Below are positions 29,313 to 38,014 of a stretch of DNA of 64,000 bases, piece after piece. Within the stretch, counting starts at the first letter, position 1. Each line of letters begins with the position of its first letter. Origin of the DNA: Pseudomonas asgharzadehiana (lineage in GTDB: Bacteria; Pseudomonadota; Gammaproteobacteria; Pseudomonadales; Pseudomonadaceae); assembly GCF_019139815.1 (NCBI RefSeq), contig NZ_CP077079.1, positions 5,711,001 to 5,775,000 on the forward strand. Reading direction: 5' to 3'. The notes beneath the pieces were generated by a model. The model was given only the letters and a program-made list of their open reading frames with translations, was not told the origin of the DNA and ran no database searches. The position numbers were made by a program, and so were the translations under genes.

Positions 29313-31280
29313 ATGGCCGGGCTAATTCCCCAGAGCTTTATTGACGACCTTCTGAACCGCACCGACATCGTCGATGTTGTCAGCTCGCGCCTGCAAATGA
29401 AAAAAGCCGGCAAGAACTACACCGCCTGCTGCCCGTTTCATAAAGAAAAAACCCCGTCATTCAGCGTAAGCCCCGACAAGCAGTTCTATTACTGCTTCGG
29501 CTGCGGAGCGGGCGGCAATGCCCTCGGCTTCATCATGGACCACGACAACCTGGACTTCCCCCAGGCCGTCGAGGAACTGGCAAAAGCCGCAGGCATGGAA
29601 ATCCCCCGCGAAGAAAGTGGACGCCCGCACAAACCCCGGCAACCCACAGACTCGCCGTTGTACCCGCTGCTGACCGCCGCGGCTGATTTTTATCGCCAGG
29701 CACTCAAAAGCCATCCGCAGCGCAAGGCGGCCGTCGACTACCTCAAGGGCCGCGGCCTTACCGGTGAAATCGCCCGCGACTTCGGCCTCGGTTTCGCCCC
29801 GCCCGGCTGGGACAACCTGTACAAACACCTGAGCAGCGACACGCTTCAGCAAAAAGCCATGATCGACGCCGGCCTCCTGGTGGAGAACGCCGAGACCGGC
29901 AAGCGCTACGACCGCTTCCGCGACCGTGTGATGTTCCCGATCCGCGACAGCCGCGGCCGCATCATCGCGTTCGGTGGCCGAGTGCTGGGTGACGACAAGC
30001 CCAAGTACCTCAACTCTCCGGAAACCCCAGTGTTCCACAAGGGCCAGGAACTCTACGGCCTGTTCGAAGCGCGCAAGAACAACCGCAACCTCGATGAAAT
30101 CATTGTGGTTGAGGGCTATATGGATGTGATCGCCCTCGCCCAACAGGGCTTGCGCAACGCGGTAGCCACCCTCGGCACCGCCACCAGCGAAGAACACATG
30201 AAGCGCCTGTTCCGCGTGGTGCCGAGCGTTTTGTTCTGTTTCGACGGCGACCAGGCCGGCCGCAACGCTGCCTGGCGCGCCCTCGAAGCTACGCTGACGA
30301 GCCTGCAGGATGGGCGCCGCGCACGCTTTCTGTTCCTGCCCGAAGGCGAAGACCCGGACACCCTGGTGCGCTCCGAAGGCACCGATGCATTCCGCGCGCG
30401 CATCAATCAACATGCACAGCCGCTGGCGGATTACTTCTTCCAGCAACTAACCGAAGAAGCCGACCCGCGCTCCCTCGAGGGCAAGGCACACATGGCCACC
30501 CTCGCCGCGCCGCTGATCGACAAGGTGCCCGGCGCGAACCTGCGCACCCTGATGCGCCAGCGCTTGCTGGAAATCACTGGCCTGAGTGGCGAAGCCGTCA
30601 GCCAGCTGGTGCACAGCGCGCCGCAGGATGCTCCACCGGCCTACGATCCAGGCATGGATTACGACGCCATGCCGGACTATTCCGATTTCCAGCCGCAGGA
30701 TGCCTACGCACCCCAGCAGGAATGGACGCCAAAAAAGCCAGGTGCCGGCGGCAAGAAATGGGACAAGAAACCCTGGAGCAAGAACGGCAAGCGCGGTGAT
30801 CGCGACGAGGCCTACGCCCCGCGCACGCCGGTTGCCGTAGAGGCCCCCACGCTGATCGCCCTGCGCACACTCATTCACCACCCGCAATTGGCGGAAAAGG
30901 TCGAAAGTGCCGAGCATTTTGCCAACGAGAGCAATACCTACGCGCAGGTGCTGATCGCACTGATCGAAGCCGTGCAGAAAAATCCTAAGCTAAACTCTAT
31001 TCAGCTGATGGCTCGCTGGCACGGCACGGAGCAAGGCCGCTTGTTGAAAGCGCTCGCGGAAAAGGAGTGGCTAATTGACGGCGACAACCTTGAACAACAG
31101 TTTTTAGACACCATTACTAGGTTATCCGCGGGTCAGCACACGCAGACCCTCGACGACCTCATCAAGAGAGCAAGGCAGCCGGGATTATCGGCTGAAGAGC
31201 AAATTCAGATAGCAAAACAGATGCGCGACCTCTTAAAACAGAATGTTTCCGCATCAAACCCGACCTCAGCTGGCGTGTGA
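29313..31280 (+). CDS. dnaG: DNA primase DnaG
   Basis: Makes RNA primers for replication. 655 residues, normal for Pseudomonas. Zinc-binding domain at the N-terminus (CCPFHKEKTPSF...YYCFGCGAGG), TOPRIM catalytic core with IIVVEGYMDVIALAQ and FCFDGDQAGRNAA, and a C-terminal helicase-binding domain (from about residue 515) after a Pro/Lys-rich linker (about 440-500). The C-terminal domain is where DnaB binds. Upstream gap of 444 bp; rpoD follows after 67 bp. Confidence 0.97.
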   Translation: MAGLIPQSFIDDLLNRTDIVDVVSSRLQMKKAGKNYTACCPFHKEKTPSFSVSPDKQFYYCFGCGAGGNALGFIMDHDNLDFPQAVEELAKAAGMEIPREESGRPHKPRQPTDSPLYPLLTAAADFYRQALKSHPQRKAAVDYLKGRGLTGEIARDFGLGFAPPGWDNLYKHLSSDTLQQKAMIDAGLLVENAETGKRYDRFRDRVMFPIRDSRGRIIAFGGRVLGDDKPKYLNSPETPVFHKGQELYGLFEARKNNRNLDEIIVVEGYMDVIALAQQGLRNAVATLGTATSEEHMKRLFRVVPSVLFCFDGDQAGRNAAWRALEATLTSLQDGRRARFLFLPEGEDPDTLVRSEGTDAFRARINQHAQPLADYFFQQLTEEADPRSLEGKAHMATLAAPLIDKVPGANLRTLMRQRLLEITGLSGEAVSQLVHSAPQDAPPAYDPGMDYDAMPDYSDFQPQDAYAPQQEWTPKKPGAGGKKWDKKPWSKNGKRGDRDEAYAPRTPVAVEAPTLIALRTLIHHPQLAEKVESAEHFANESNTYAQVLIALIEAVQKNPKLNSIQLMARWHGTEQGRLLKALAEKEWLIDGDNLEQQFLDTITRLSAGQHTQTLDDLIKRARQPGLSAEEQIQIAKQMRDLLKQNVSASNPTSAGV

Positions 31281-31347
31281 GGTCATAGCTCGGGTATAAT
31301 CCTCGGCTTGTTTTTTGCCCGCCAAGACCTTCAGTGGATAGGGTGTT

Positions 31348-33198
31348 ATGTCCGGAAAAGCGCAACAGCAGTCTCGTATCAAAGAGTTGATCACCCTTGG
31401 TCGTGAGCAGAAGTATCTGACTTACGCAGAGGTCAACGATCACCTGCCTGAGGATATTTCAGATCCTGAGCAGGTGGAAGACATCATCCGCATGATTAAT
31501 GACATGGGGATCCCCGTACACGAGAGTGCTCCGGATGCGGACGCCCTTATGTTGGCCGACGCCGATACCGACGAGGCAGCCGCTGAAGAAGCCGCTGCCG
31601 CGTTGGCCGCGGTGGAGACCGACATCGGTCGCACGACTGACCCTGTGCGCATGTATATGCGTGAAATGGGTACCGTCGAGTTGCTGACACGCGAAGGCGA
31701 GATCGAAATCGCCAAGCGTATCGAAGAGGGCATCCGTGAAGTGATGGGCGCAATCGCGCACTTCCCTGGCACGGTTGACCACATTCTCTCCGAGTACACT
31801 CGCGTCACCACCGAAGGTGGCCGCCTGTCCGACGTCCTGAGCGGTTATATCGACCCGGACGACGGCATTGCGCCACCGGCTGCCGAAGTGCCGCCGCCTG
31901 TCGATGCGAAAGCCGTGAAAGCCGACGACGATTCCGATGACGACGATGCTGAAGCCAGCAGCGACGACGAAGAAGAAGTCGAAAGCGGTCCAGACCCGAT
32001 CGTCGCTGCCCAGCGTTTCGGTGCGGTTTCCGACCAAATGGAAATCACCCGCAAGGCGCTGAAAAAGCACGGCCGCTCCAACAAGCAGGCAATCGCCGAA
32101 CTGTTGGCCCTGGCTGAGCTGTTCATGCCGATCAAGCTGGTACCGAAGCAATTCGAAGGCCTGGTTGAACGTGTTCGTAGCGCCCTTGAGCGTCTGCGTG
32201 CACAAGAGCGCGCGATCATGCAGCTCTGTGTTCGTGATGCGCGCATGCCGCGTACCGACTTCCTGCGCCAGTTCCCGGGCAACGAAGTTGACGAAAGCTG
32301 GAGCGACGCGCTGGCCAAAGGCAAGGCGAAGTACGCCGAAGCCATTGGTCGCCTGCAGCCGGACATCATCCGTTGCCAGCAGAAGCTGACTGCACTTGAG
32401 ACCGAGACCGGTCTGACGATTGCCGAGATCAAGGACATCAACCGTCGCATGTCGATCGGTGAGGCCAAGGCCCGCCGCGCGAAGAAAGAGATGGTTGAAG
32501 CGAACTTGCGTCTGGTGATCTCCATTGCCAAGAAGTACACCAACCGTGGCCTGCAATTCCTCGATCTGATCCAGGAAGGCAATATCGGCTTGATGAAGGC
32601 TGTGGATAAATTCGAATACCGTCGCGGCTACAAGTTCTCGACTTATGCCACCTGGTGGATCCGTCAGGCGATCACTCGCTCGATCGCCGACCAGGCCCGC
32701 ACCATCCGTATTCCGGTGCACATGATCGAGACCATCAACAAGCTCAACCGTATTTCCCGGCAGATGTTGCAGGAAATGGGTCGCGAACCGACCCCGGAAG
32801 AGTTGGGCGAACGCATGGAAATGCCTGAGGATAAAATCCGCAAGGTATTGAAGATCGCTAAAGAGCCGATCTCCATGGAAACCCCGATCGGTGATGACGA
32901 AGACTCCCATCTGGGTGACTTCATCGAAGACTCGACGATGCAGTCGCCAATCGATGTCGCCACTGTTGAGAGCCTTAAGGAAGCGACTCGCGACGTACTG
33001 TCCGGCCTCACTGCCCGTGAAGCCAAGGTACTGCGCATGCGTTTCGGCATCGACATGAATACCGACCACACCCTTGAGGAAGTCGGTAAGCAGTTTGACG
33101 TGACCCGTGAGCGGATCCGTCAGATCGAAGCCAAGGCGTTGCGCAAGTTGCGCCACCCGACGCGAAGCGAGCATCTGCGCTCCTTCCTCGACGAGTGA
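31348..33198 (+). CDS. rpoD: RNA polymerase sigma factor RpoD (sigma-70)
   Basis: Housekeeping sigma factor, 616 residues. Region 1.1 (about 1-80), region 1.2 ([21 protein letters not shown]), an acidic non-conserved insert ([19 protein letters not shown], about 190-215), region 2 ([19 protein letters not shown]), region 3, and region 4 with the helix-turn-helix [27 protein letters not shown] at 31295-31300 in the 67-bp gap after dnaG could be an internal promoter -10, but its -35 is poor. An intrinsic terminator follows the stop. Confidence 0.98.
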   Translation: MSGKAQQQSRIKELITLGREQKYLTYAEVNDHLPEDISDPEQVEDIIRMINDMGIPVHESAPDADALMLADADTDEAAAEEAAAALAAVETDIGRTTDPVRMYMREMGTVELLTREGEIEIAKRIEEGIREVMGAIAHFPGTVDHILSEYTRVTTEGGRLSDVLSGYIDPDDGIAPPAAEVPPPVDAKAVKADDDSDDDDAEASSDDEEEVESGPDPIVAAQRFGAVSDQMEITRKALKKHGRSNKQAIAELLALAELFMPIKLVPKQFEGLVERVRSALERLRAQERAIMQLCVRDARMPRTDFLRQFPGNEVDESWSDALAKGKAKYAEAIGRLQPDIIRCQQKLTALETETGLTIAEIKDINRRMSIGEAKARRAKKEMVEANLRLVISIAKKYTNRGLQFLDLIQEGNIGLMKAVDKFEYRRGYKFSTYATWWIRQAITRSIADQARTIRIPVHMIETINKLNRISRQMLQEMGREPTPEELGERMEMPEDKIRKVLKIAKEPISMETPIGDDEDSHLGDFIEDSTMQSPIDVATVESLKEATRDVLSGLTAREAKVLRMRFGIDMNTDHTLEEVGKQFDVTRERIRQIEAKALRKLRHPTRSEHLRSFLDE

Positions 33199-33205
33199 CC
33201 CCAGA

Positions 33206-33229
33206 CCCCCGGCCCAGGCCGGGGGTTTT
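33206..33229 (+). terminator. Intrinsic terminator of rpoD
   Basis: CCCCCGGC-ccag-GCCGGGGG followed by TTTT, beginning 8 bp after the rpoD stop codon. An 8-bp GC-only stem with a 4-base loop. Confidence 0.9.
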
Positions 33230-33334
33230 GCTATGTATAAATTGCTTTCTATAGATTAACCGCCCTCGCAACACCCCTCCCCTGAAATGCCCGTCTACAC
33301 TCGTGACATTCCCCCGTGCCATAACGAGACCGTT

Positions 33335-36300
33335 ATGCCCAGATTGCCGACCGTGATACTGCTGTCGCTGCTGACCTGGACCGCAACGGCTGGCGCGTTG
33401 ACGCTTACCGATGATGAGCGTAGCTGGCTGGCGGACCATCAGGAGTTGAGCCTTGGGGTAGATGCCTCATGGCCACCGTTCGAATACCGCGATGAAGATG
33501 GCCGCTACCACGGCTTATCGGCGGACTATGTACGCCTGATCCAGGACCGCCTGGGCGTGCGCATCAAGCTGGTCGAGCCGCCAAATTGGGGGGCGGTCCT
33601 GGAAATGGCTCGAAGCAATCGTCTCGACCTTATCCCCAGCATCATGTCGACGCCGGAACGCCAGAACTACCTGGCCTTCACTCGCCCTTATATCGACTTC
33701 CCGATGGTGATTCTTGCCCATGAAGGCGGCGCACGGCCGCGCAATCTCAAGGACCTGTATGGGCTGAAAATTGCCGTGGTGGAAAACTACGCCCCCCACG
33801 AGTTGCTGCGCACCCATCACCCCGACCTCAACTTGGTGGCGCTGCCGAATGTCAGCTCCACACTGCAGGCCCTGGCGACCGGCGAAGTGGACGCGGTGGT
33901 CAGCGACCTGGCGTCCAGTGTCTGGAGCCTGCGAGAACTCAAGCTTGACGGCTTGTACGTCAGTGGCGAAACGCCCTACCGCTACCAATTGGCGATGGGC
34001 GTGCCAAGGGACGACAAAATGCTGGTGGGCATTCTGGACAAAGTCCTGGCCGACCTCAGCCCGACCGAAACCGACGCTATCCAGCAACACTGGGTAGGCA
34101 GCGTCACCGATAACCGCACCTTCTGGAACGACTTGCTCATGTACGGCTTGCCCGCCGTGCTGCTGTTGAGCACCGTATTGGCCATCGTGATTCGGATCAA
34201 TCGCCGGCTCAGCTCGGAAATTTCCCGGCGCGTCGCCCTCGAGCAGGAATTGCGCAGCAGCGAGTACCACTATCGCGGCCTGGTAGAGAGCTTGTCGGCC
34301 ATTGCCTGGGAAGCCAGCATCACCGATTTCACCTACAGCTATGTGTCGCCCCATGCCGAGGACCTGCTCGGCTACCCACGCGCCCATTGGCTGATTCCAG
34401 GCTTCTGGCGCAACATCATTCACCCCGCCGACCTGACCCGCGCCGAAGCCTATTGCTACCGTGAAACCCGCGCCAACCGTGACCACAGCATCGATTACCG
34501 GGTAATCACCGCCGATGGCCGCTGCTTGTGGGTGCGCGACATCGTCAGCCTGATCGAACACGGCCATGAACCTGTACTGCGCGGTCTGATGATCGATATC
34601 AGCGAGGCCAAGCGCACCGAGGAAGCGCTGCGGCTTTCTGAACAGAAGTTCGCCTCAGTATTCCAGCAATGCCCGGATATCCTGGTCATTGCCCGGCTGT
34701 CCGATGGCTGCTTGCTGGAGGTCAATAAAGCCTTCGAAGACCAAATTGGCCTCAGCGCAGCGCAGGTAATCGGTCGCAACGGCACGGAACTGGAAATATG
34801 GGGCATTCCGGGCATCGGCCCTGAATTGCTGAAGCGGGTCCAGACCGCCAGTATTCGCAACCTGGAAATGCCTTTCCTGCGCAGCAACGGTCAGGCCTTT
34901 ACCGGGCTGATCTCCGCAGAGCCGTTCCAACTCGATACGGTCGAAGCCATCGTGGTAGTGGTTCGCGATATCACCCAACTCAAGGAAACCCAGCAACAGT
35001 TGCAAACCTCCGAAGAGAAGTTTGCCAAAGCCTTCCACGCCTCGCCCGATGGCCTGCTGCTGAGCCGCCAGCACGACGGGCTGCTGATCGAGGTCAACGA
35101 GGGCTTCAGCCGCATTACCGGCTTCACCGCAGCCAACTCTCTGGACCAGTCCACTTTGGAACTGGGTATCTGGGTCGATCTCAACGAGCGCAAACACATG
35201 CTGGAGCTGATGCATCGCGACGGTTTTGTGCGCGACTTCATCTGTCATATCCGTCGCGCCGATGGACAGATCCGCCTGTGTGAAGTGTCCAGCCGGCCGC
35301 TGCCCATCGGCGATGACGACTGCATGCTGACCATTGCCCGCGACATCACCGAACGCCAACTGATGCAGGAGAAACTGCAGCAGGCCGCCACCGTTTTCGA
35401 AAGCACCGCCGAGGGCGTGTTGATCACCGACACCGAGCAGAACATCAGCGCCGTCAACCGCGCCTTCAGCGAGATCACCGGTTACAGCGAAGCCGAAGCC
35501 CTCGGCCAAACGCCGCGGCTGCTTGCCTCGGGCCTGCATGACAGCGCGTTCTACGCGGCGATGTGGCACCAATTGACGGCCCAGGGCCATTGGCAGGGGG
35601 AAATTTCCAACCGTCGCAAGAACGGCGAGCTATACCCCAGTTGGCTGACCATCAGCGCCGTGCGCAACCACGATCAATCGACCACCCACTTCGTTGCGGT
35701 GTTTGCCGATATCTCCAGCCTCAAGCTGGCTCAGGCGCGCCTGGACTACCAGGCACATCACGATCCGCTGACCGGCCTGCCGAACCGCACACTGTTTGAA
35801 AGCCGCTTGCAGGCCGCCCTCAACGGCCATCAAGAAACCGGCAAACAGGGCGCGGTGCTGTTTCTCGACCTGGATCGCTTCAAACACATCAACGACAGCC
35901 TCGGCCATCCGATCGGCGACCTGCTGCTCAAAGACATCGCGGTACGCCTCAAGGAGCAACTGCGCGACATCGACACCGTCGCTCGCCTGGGCGGCGATGA
36001 ATTCATCATTCTGCTGCCCGGCCTGCAACACCCCAGCGATGCCGAGCAATTGGCGAATAAACTGCTGGCCTGTTTTATCCCACCGTTCCAGGCCGGCGAG
36101 CACGAGTTCTTCATCAGTGCCAGCATCGGCACCAGCCTGTATCCACAGGACGGCACCGACGTCGCCACCCTGGTCAAAAACGCCGACGCCGCCATGTATC
36201 GCTCCAAGGCCAAGGGCCGTAACCGCGTTGAATGCTATACCCGCGACCTCACGGCCCAGGCAAAAGAGCGCGTGGCACTCGAGCACGAACTGCGTCGAGC

Positions 36301-37078
36301 CATAGAGCGCGAGGAACTGAGCCTCTACTACCAACCAAAACTGAGCCTGAAAACCCACGAACTGATCGGCGCCGAAGCCTTGATCCGCTGGCATCACCCG
36401 ACCTTTGGCGAGGTTCCTCCCGAACACTTCATCGCCCTGGCCGAAGAGAACGGCATGATCCTGCAAATTGGCGATTGGGTACTCGAACATGCCTGCCGAC
36501 AACTGCACGCCTGGCAGGGCCGCTTCGATGATTTCGGCCCGCTGTCGGTCAACCTCGCCGGCGCGCAACTGCGCCACCCCGGCCTGCTGGGCCGCATCGA
36601 ACAGCTACTGCGCGACTACCACCTGGAACCCGGCTGCCTGCAACTGGAAATCACCGAAAACTTCATCATGAGCCAGGCCGAGGAGGCGCTGGAGGTCCTG
36701 CATCAACTCAAACACCTGGGCGTGCAACTGGCGATCGATGACTTCGGCACCGGCTACTCGTCCCTCAGCTACCTCAAGCGCCTGCCTCTGGACTTCCTGA
36801 AAATCGACCAGTCCTTCGTCCGCGGCCTGCCCGACGACCCCCACGACGCCGCCATCGTGCGCGCCATCATCGCCCTGGGCCACAGCATGCAATTCACCAT
36901 CATCGCCGAAGGTGTGGAGAACTGCGCGCAACAAGCCTTCCTGGCCGCCGAAGGCTGTGAGCAGATGCAAGGCTACATCGTCAGCCTGCCCCTGCCACCG
37001 GAGCTTTTCGCCGCTTCCTTCCTTCGTATAAGCCTTGAGGATTTTTCGGATAGCACACTGGAGAAACCATCGTTATAA
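33335..37078 (+). CDS. rmcA: Dual GGDEF-EAL c-di-GMP protein with periplasmic binding domain and PAS repeats (RmcA-like)
   Basis: 1247 residues from the ATG at 33335, very close to the length I recall for P. aeruginosa RmcA (PA0575), which lies at the same place after rpoD. Signal peptide/first helix at 1-20; extracellular solute-binding family 3 domain at about 25-258; membrane helix at about 267-288; several PAS domains between about 310 and 795; GGDEF domain with intact ARLGGDEF and an RxxD inhibitory site (RDID) just before it; EAL domain with IGAEALIRWHHP, ENFIMSQAEE and IDDFGTGYSSLSYLKRLPLDFLKID. Both catalytic motifs look active; RmcA is mainly a phosphodiesterase that responds to phenazine redox state and arginine. 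An earlier in-frame start at 33287 is less likely because it would precede the signal peptide by 16 residues. Confidence 0.92.
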   Translation: MPRLPTVILLSLLTWTATAGALTLTDDERSWLADHQELSLGVDASWPPFEYRDEDGRYHGLSADYVRLIQDRLGVRIKLVEPPNWGAVLEMARSNRLDLIPSIMSTPERQNYLAFTRPYIDFPMVILAHEGGARPRNLKDLYGLKIAVVENYAPHELLRTHHPDLNLVALPNVSSTLQALATGEVDAVVSDLASSVWSLRELKLDGLYVSGETPYRYQLAMGVPRDDKMLVGILDKVLADLSPTETDAIQQHWVGSVTDNRTFWNDLLMYGLPAVLLLSTVLAIVIRINRRLSSEISRRVALEQELRSSEYHYRGLVESLSAIAWEASITDFTYSYVSPHAEDLLGYPRAHWLIPGFWRNIIHPADLTRAEAYCYRETRANRDHSIDYRVITADGRCLWVRDIVSLIEHGHEPVLRGLMIDISEAKRTEEALRLSEQKFASVFQQCPDILVIARLSDGCLLEVNKAFEDQIGLSAAQVIGRNGTELEIWGIPGIGPELLKRVQTASIRNLEMPFLRSNGQAFTGLISAEPFQLDTVEAIVVVVRDITQLKETQQQLQTSEEKFAKAFHASPDGLLLSRQHDGLLIEVNEGFSRITGFTAANSLDQSTLELGIWVDLNERKHMLELMHRDGFVRDFICHIRRADGQIRLCEVSSRPLPIGDDDCMLTIARDITERQLMQEKLQQAATVFESTAEGVLITDTEQNISAVNRAFSEITGYSEAEALGQTPRLLASGLHDSAFYAAMWHQLTAQGHWQGEISNRRKNGELYPSWLTISAVRNHDQSTTHFVAVFADISSLKLAQARLDYQAHHDPLTGLPNRTLFESRLQAALNGHQETGKQGAVLFLDLDRFKHINDSLGHPIGDLLLKDIAVRLKEQLRDIDTVARLGGDEFIILLPGLQHPSDAEQLANKLLACFIPPFQAGEHEFFISASIGTSLYPQDGTDVATLVKNADAAMYRSKAKGRNRVECYTRDLTAQAKERVALEHELRRAIEREELSLYYQPKLSLKTHELIGAEALIRWHHPTFGEVPPEHFIALAEENGMILQIGDWVLEHACRQLHAWQGRFDDFGPLSVNLAGAQLRHPGLLGRIEQLLRDYHLEPGCLQLEITENFIMSQAEEALEVLHQLKHLGVQLAIDDFGTGYSSLSYLKRLPLDFLKIDQSFVRGLPDDPHDAAIVRAIIALGHSMQFTIIAEGVENCAQQAFLAAEGCEQMQGYIVSLPLPPELFAASFLRISLEDFSDSTLEKPSL

Positions 37079-37093
37079 TCCGCGACCTGTTAA

Positions 37094-37170
37094 GGGCCTA
37101 TAGCTCAGTTGGTCAGAGCAGAGGACTCATAATCCTTTGGTCCACGGTTCAAGTCCGTGTGGGCCCACCA
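37094..37170 (+). tRNA. tRNA with CAU anticodon, probably tRNA-Ile2 (may be annotated tRNA-Met)
   Basis: 77-nt cloverleaf with encoded CCA: acceptor GGGCCTA/TGGGCCC, D arm GCTC...GAGC, anticodon arm GAGGA-CTCATAA-TCCTT, T arm CACGG-TTCAAGT-CCGTG. The anticodon is CAU. The acceptor pairs C4:G69 and C5:G68 are those that TilS is reported to use to pick out tRNA-Ile2 for lysidine modification, whereas elongator tRNA-Met of E. coli has other pairs there. The arms also resemble E. coli ileX more than metT. It is not initiator tRNA (no C1:A72 mismatch). It starts 15 bp after rmcA. Confidence 0.93.
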
Positions 37171-37175
37171 ACTCC

Positions 37176-37199
37176 AAAGCCGCGCATTGCGCGGCTTTT
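37176..37199 (+). terminator. Terminator of the tRNA gene
   Basis: AAAGCCGCGC-att-GCGCGGCTTTT, 6 bp after the CCA end. A 10-bp stem including the A:T flank, with T run. Confidence 0.88.
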
Positions 37200-37421
37200 G
37201 TGTGTCTGGGTGGCTGGCAACGACCTGGCGCTACTGGAGCGCCCTTGCACCACGCAATGCCGAAGACATCAGCGTAAAAGTGGCGCAATGGCCAGGTGCA
37301 AAGGTGCGAGGTCCATCAGGTCAAACCTCCATGCGCGTAGCTTTGCGGCGGGAACGCCCGCCTCAAGTCCGATGCAAGCCTGTAACATGCATGCCCATTG
37401 CCCCCCGTTACGGAGCCTCCC

Positions 37422-37868
37422 TTGCCTGTCTTGGATGAAATCGATCGCCAGTTGATCGCCGCCTTGCAGATCAACGCCCGCGAAAGCGTGGCCATGCTTG
37501 CCCGGCAGTTAGGCATCGCGCGCACTACGGTGACGTCGCGCTTGGCGCGGCTGGAGAAAACCCAGGTGATCACCGGTTACGGCGTCCGTCTTGGCCAACG
37601 TGTGGTGGACGGCGGTTTGCAGGCCTATGTGGGTATCACCGTGCAGCCGCGTTCGGGCAAGGAAGTGCTGCGCAGGCTGAGCGCCATGGCTCAGGTGCAG
37701 CAGTTATGCGCGGTGAGCGGCGAGTTTGATTACGTGGCCTGGCTGCGCACCGACTCGCCGGGCCAGCTGGACCAACTGCTCGACCAGATCGGCGGCGTCG
37801 ATGGCGTGGAGAAAACCACTACCTCGATCATCCTCAGTAACAAATTGGATCGCGGCCAACCACTCTGA
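37422..37868 (+). CDS. Lrp/AsnC family transcriptional regulator
   Basis: 148 residues from the TTG at 37422, which has ACGGAG six bases upstream and gives (L)PVLDEIDRQLIAAL, the canonical N-terminus of this family; no ATG fits. Helix-turn-helix at about 15-50 (VAMLARQLGIARTTVTSRLARLE) and a RAM ligand-binding domain at about 60-145 (AYVGITVQPRSGKEVL, VSGEFDYVAWL). It precedes davB by 146 bp on the same strand, so it is a good candidate for a lysine- or aminovalerate-responsive regulator of davBA. That target is inferred from position only. Confidence 0.87.
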   Translation: MPVLDEIDRQLIAALQINARESVAMLARQLGIARTTVTSRLARLEKTQVITGYGVRLGQRVVDGGLQAYVGITVQPRSGKEVLRRLSAMAQVQQLCAVSGEFDYVAWLRTDSPGQLDQLLDQIGGVDGVEKTTTSIILSNKLDRGQPL

Positions 37869-38014
37869 CCAACTCATTCGTCACTACGACTGAAAACAAT
37901 CCATTCCGACGACACTTTGCGTCTTATTAACGAGCGCTATGCTCCCTAAACTGGCTGCCATCTTTTCCTATACTCAACGGGCCAAATCCCGCCGAGTCGT
38001 CAGTAAGGTCAGCC

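Noticed and set aside
31459..33174. 571-codon minus-strand frame opposite rpoD
   Set aside because: Antisense shadow of rpoD; no family resemblance.
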